Shown: positions 32,119 through 32,391 of the stretch, in pieces | Layout of the letters: each line of letters begins with the position of its first letter | How positions within the stretch are numbered: position 1 is the stretch's first letter | From: Flavobacteriales bacterium | GTDB lineage: Bacteria; Bacteroidota; Bacteroidia; Flavobacteriales_D; Sanyastnellaceae | Assembly: GCA_947488195.1 (NCBI GenBank) | Contig: CANKYR010000014.1 | Location: forward strand, 1-32,391 | Direction: 5' to 3' | Length of the DNA: 32,391 nt | Made by a program: the position numbers and the translations under genes | Notes under the pieces: generated by a model | Told to the model about the DNA's origin: nothing | What the model saw: the letters and a program-made list of their open reading frames with translations, nothing else | Databases searched by the model: none

Positions 32119-32391
32119 ATGGCTAAGAAAGATTTCTACGACGTATTGGGTATTGCACGAAGTGCGAACGAGGCTGATATTAAAAAGGCCTATCGCAAAT
32201 TGGCTATTCAATTCCACCCCGATAAAAACCCTGACGACAGTTCGGCGGAAGAGAAATTCAAAGAAGCTGCCGAGGCTTATGAGGTGTTAAGTGATAATCA
32301 AAAACGTCAGCGCTATGATCAGTTCGGTCACGCCGGAATGGGCGGAGATGGAGGTGGACAAGGCTATGGCGGAGGAATGAATATGGACGAT
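32119..32391 (+). CDS. dnaJ: DnaJ chaperone, N-terminal part (cut by the window edge)
   Basis: DnaJ delivers substrates to DnaK and stimulates its ATPase. About 91 residues are visible. The J domain starts [18 protein letters not shown] and contains the essential HPD in [11 protein letters not shown]. It ends [19 protein letters not shown] and then enters a Gly-rich linker. The zinc-finger and C-terminal domains lie past the right edge. The start is two bases after the grpE stop, so the two genes form one unit. The Gly-rich part after the J domain supports full DnaJ rather than a J-only protein. Confidence 0.95.
   Translation, partial: MAKKDFYDVLGIARSANEADIKKAYRKLAIQFHPDKNPDDSSAEEKFKEAAEAYEVLSDNQKRQRYDQFGHAGMGGDGGGQGYGGGMNMDD

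Noticed and set aside
1-32391. CRISPR array, insertion sequence, phage or integron remnant
   Set aside because: No regularly spaced repeats, transposase or integrase motifs or flanking inverted repeats were seen; the gene content is chromosomal housekeeping and envelope functions.

Overview
The window looks like a chromosomal segment of a Bacteroidota bacterium, most likely of the order Flavobacteriales (inference). The grounds are a C-terminal type IX secretion sorting domain on a CotH/lamin-tail protein, a DUF4476 protein, a zeaxanthin-type carotenoid operon, BshB1 of bacillithiol synthesis, little visible Shine-Dalgarno sequence, and repeated -7 elements of the Bacteroidota type TAnnTTTG (perfect or near-perfect at about eight sites). 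Base composition looks even, and I see no transposase, integrase, phage gene, CRISPR array or rRNA. No stretch longer than 300 bases lacks a gene.

Layout. 1-571 (-) is the N-terminal part of purA. 601-6496 (-) is a tight secreted/lipoprotein operon, read from right to left: a DUF4476 protein with internal repeats, a CsgG-like lipoprotein with helical repeats, an LPP20-type lipoprotein, a second small LPP20-like lipoprotein, a strong terminator, and a TlpA-type thioredoxin lying directly behind that terminator. 6613-9678 (+) holds a saccharopine dehydrogenase-like enzyme, an unknown exported protein and ispH. 9730-14158 (+) holds mutL, two rhomboid proteases and a membrane-anchored endonuclease/phosphatase-fold protein, nearly all overlapping or separated by a few bases. 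14148-18713 (-) is the carotenoid operon crtI-crtB-unknown-idi-crtZ-crtYcd. Its predicted product is zeaxanthin, from lycopene via beta-carotene. 18795-19760 (-) is an M23/LysM cell-wall peptidase and 19825-20529 (+) is bshB1. 20521-22850 (-) is a flippase plus GT4 glycosyltransferase pair. Next come tRNA-His (GTG) with a bidirectional terminator, trxB, a panB/RluA-family pair, and a GDSL hydrolase plus large CotH protein pair, all on (-) except the tRNA. The right end carries murA, a second TlpA-like thioredoxin, grpE and the start of dnaJ on (+).

How the genes fit together. Three themes recur. Isoprenoids and carotenoids are served by ispH, idi and the crt genes. Thiol redox is served by trxB, bshB1 and two TlpA proteins. 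The envelope is served by murA, the M23 peptidase, the lipoprotein operon, the flippase/GT pair and the type IX cargo.

No wholly new defence or mobile system is apparent. The items that most deserve a second look are: the CsgG/LPP20/LPP20/DUF4476 lipoprotein operon, which has no curli or flagellar genes beside it; a beta-sandwich domain in apparently permuted order inserted into the lamin-tail domain of the CotH protein; the unknown exported protein inside the carotenoid operon; a MutL whose endonuclease motif is degraded; MurA with Asp in place of the catalytic Cys; and a terminator that abuts a promoter ahead of grpE.
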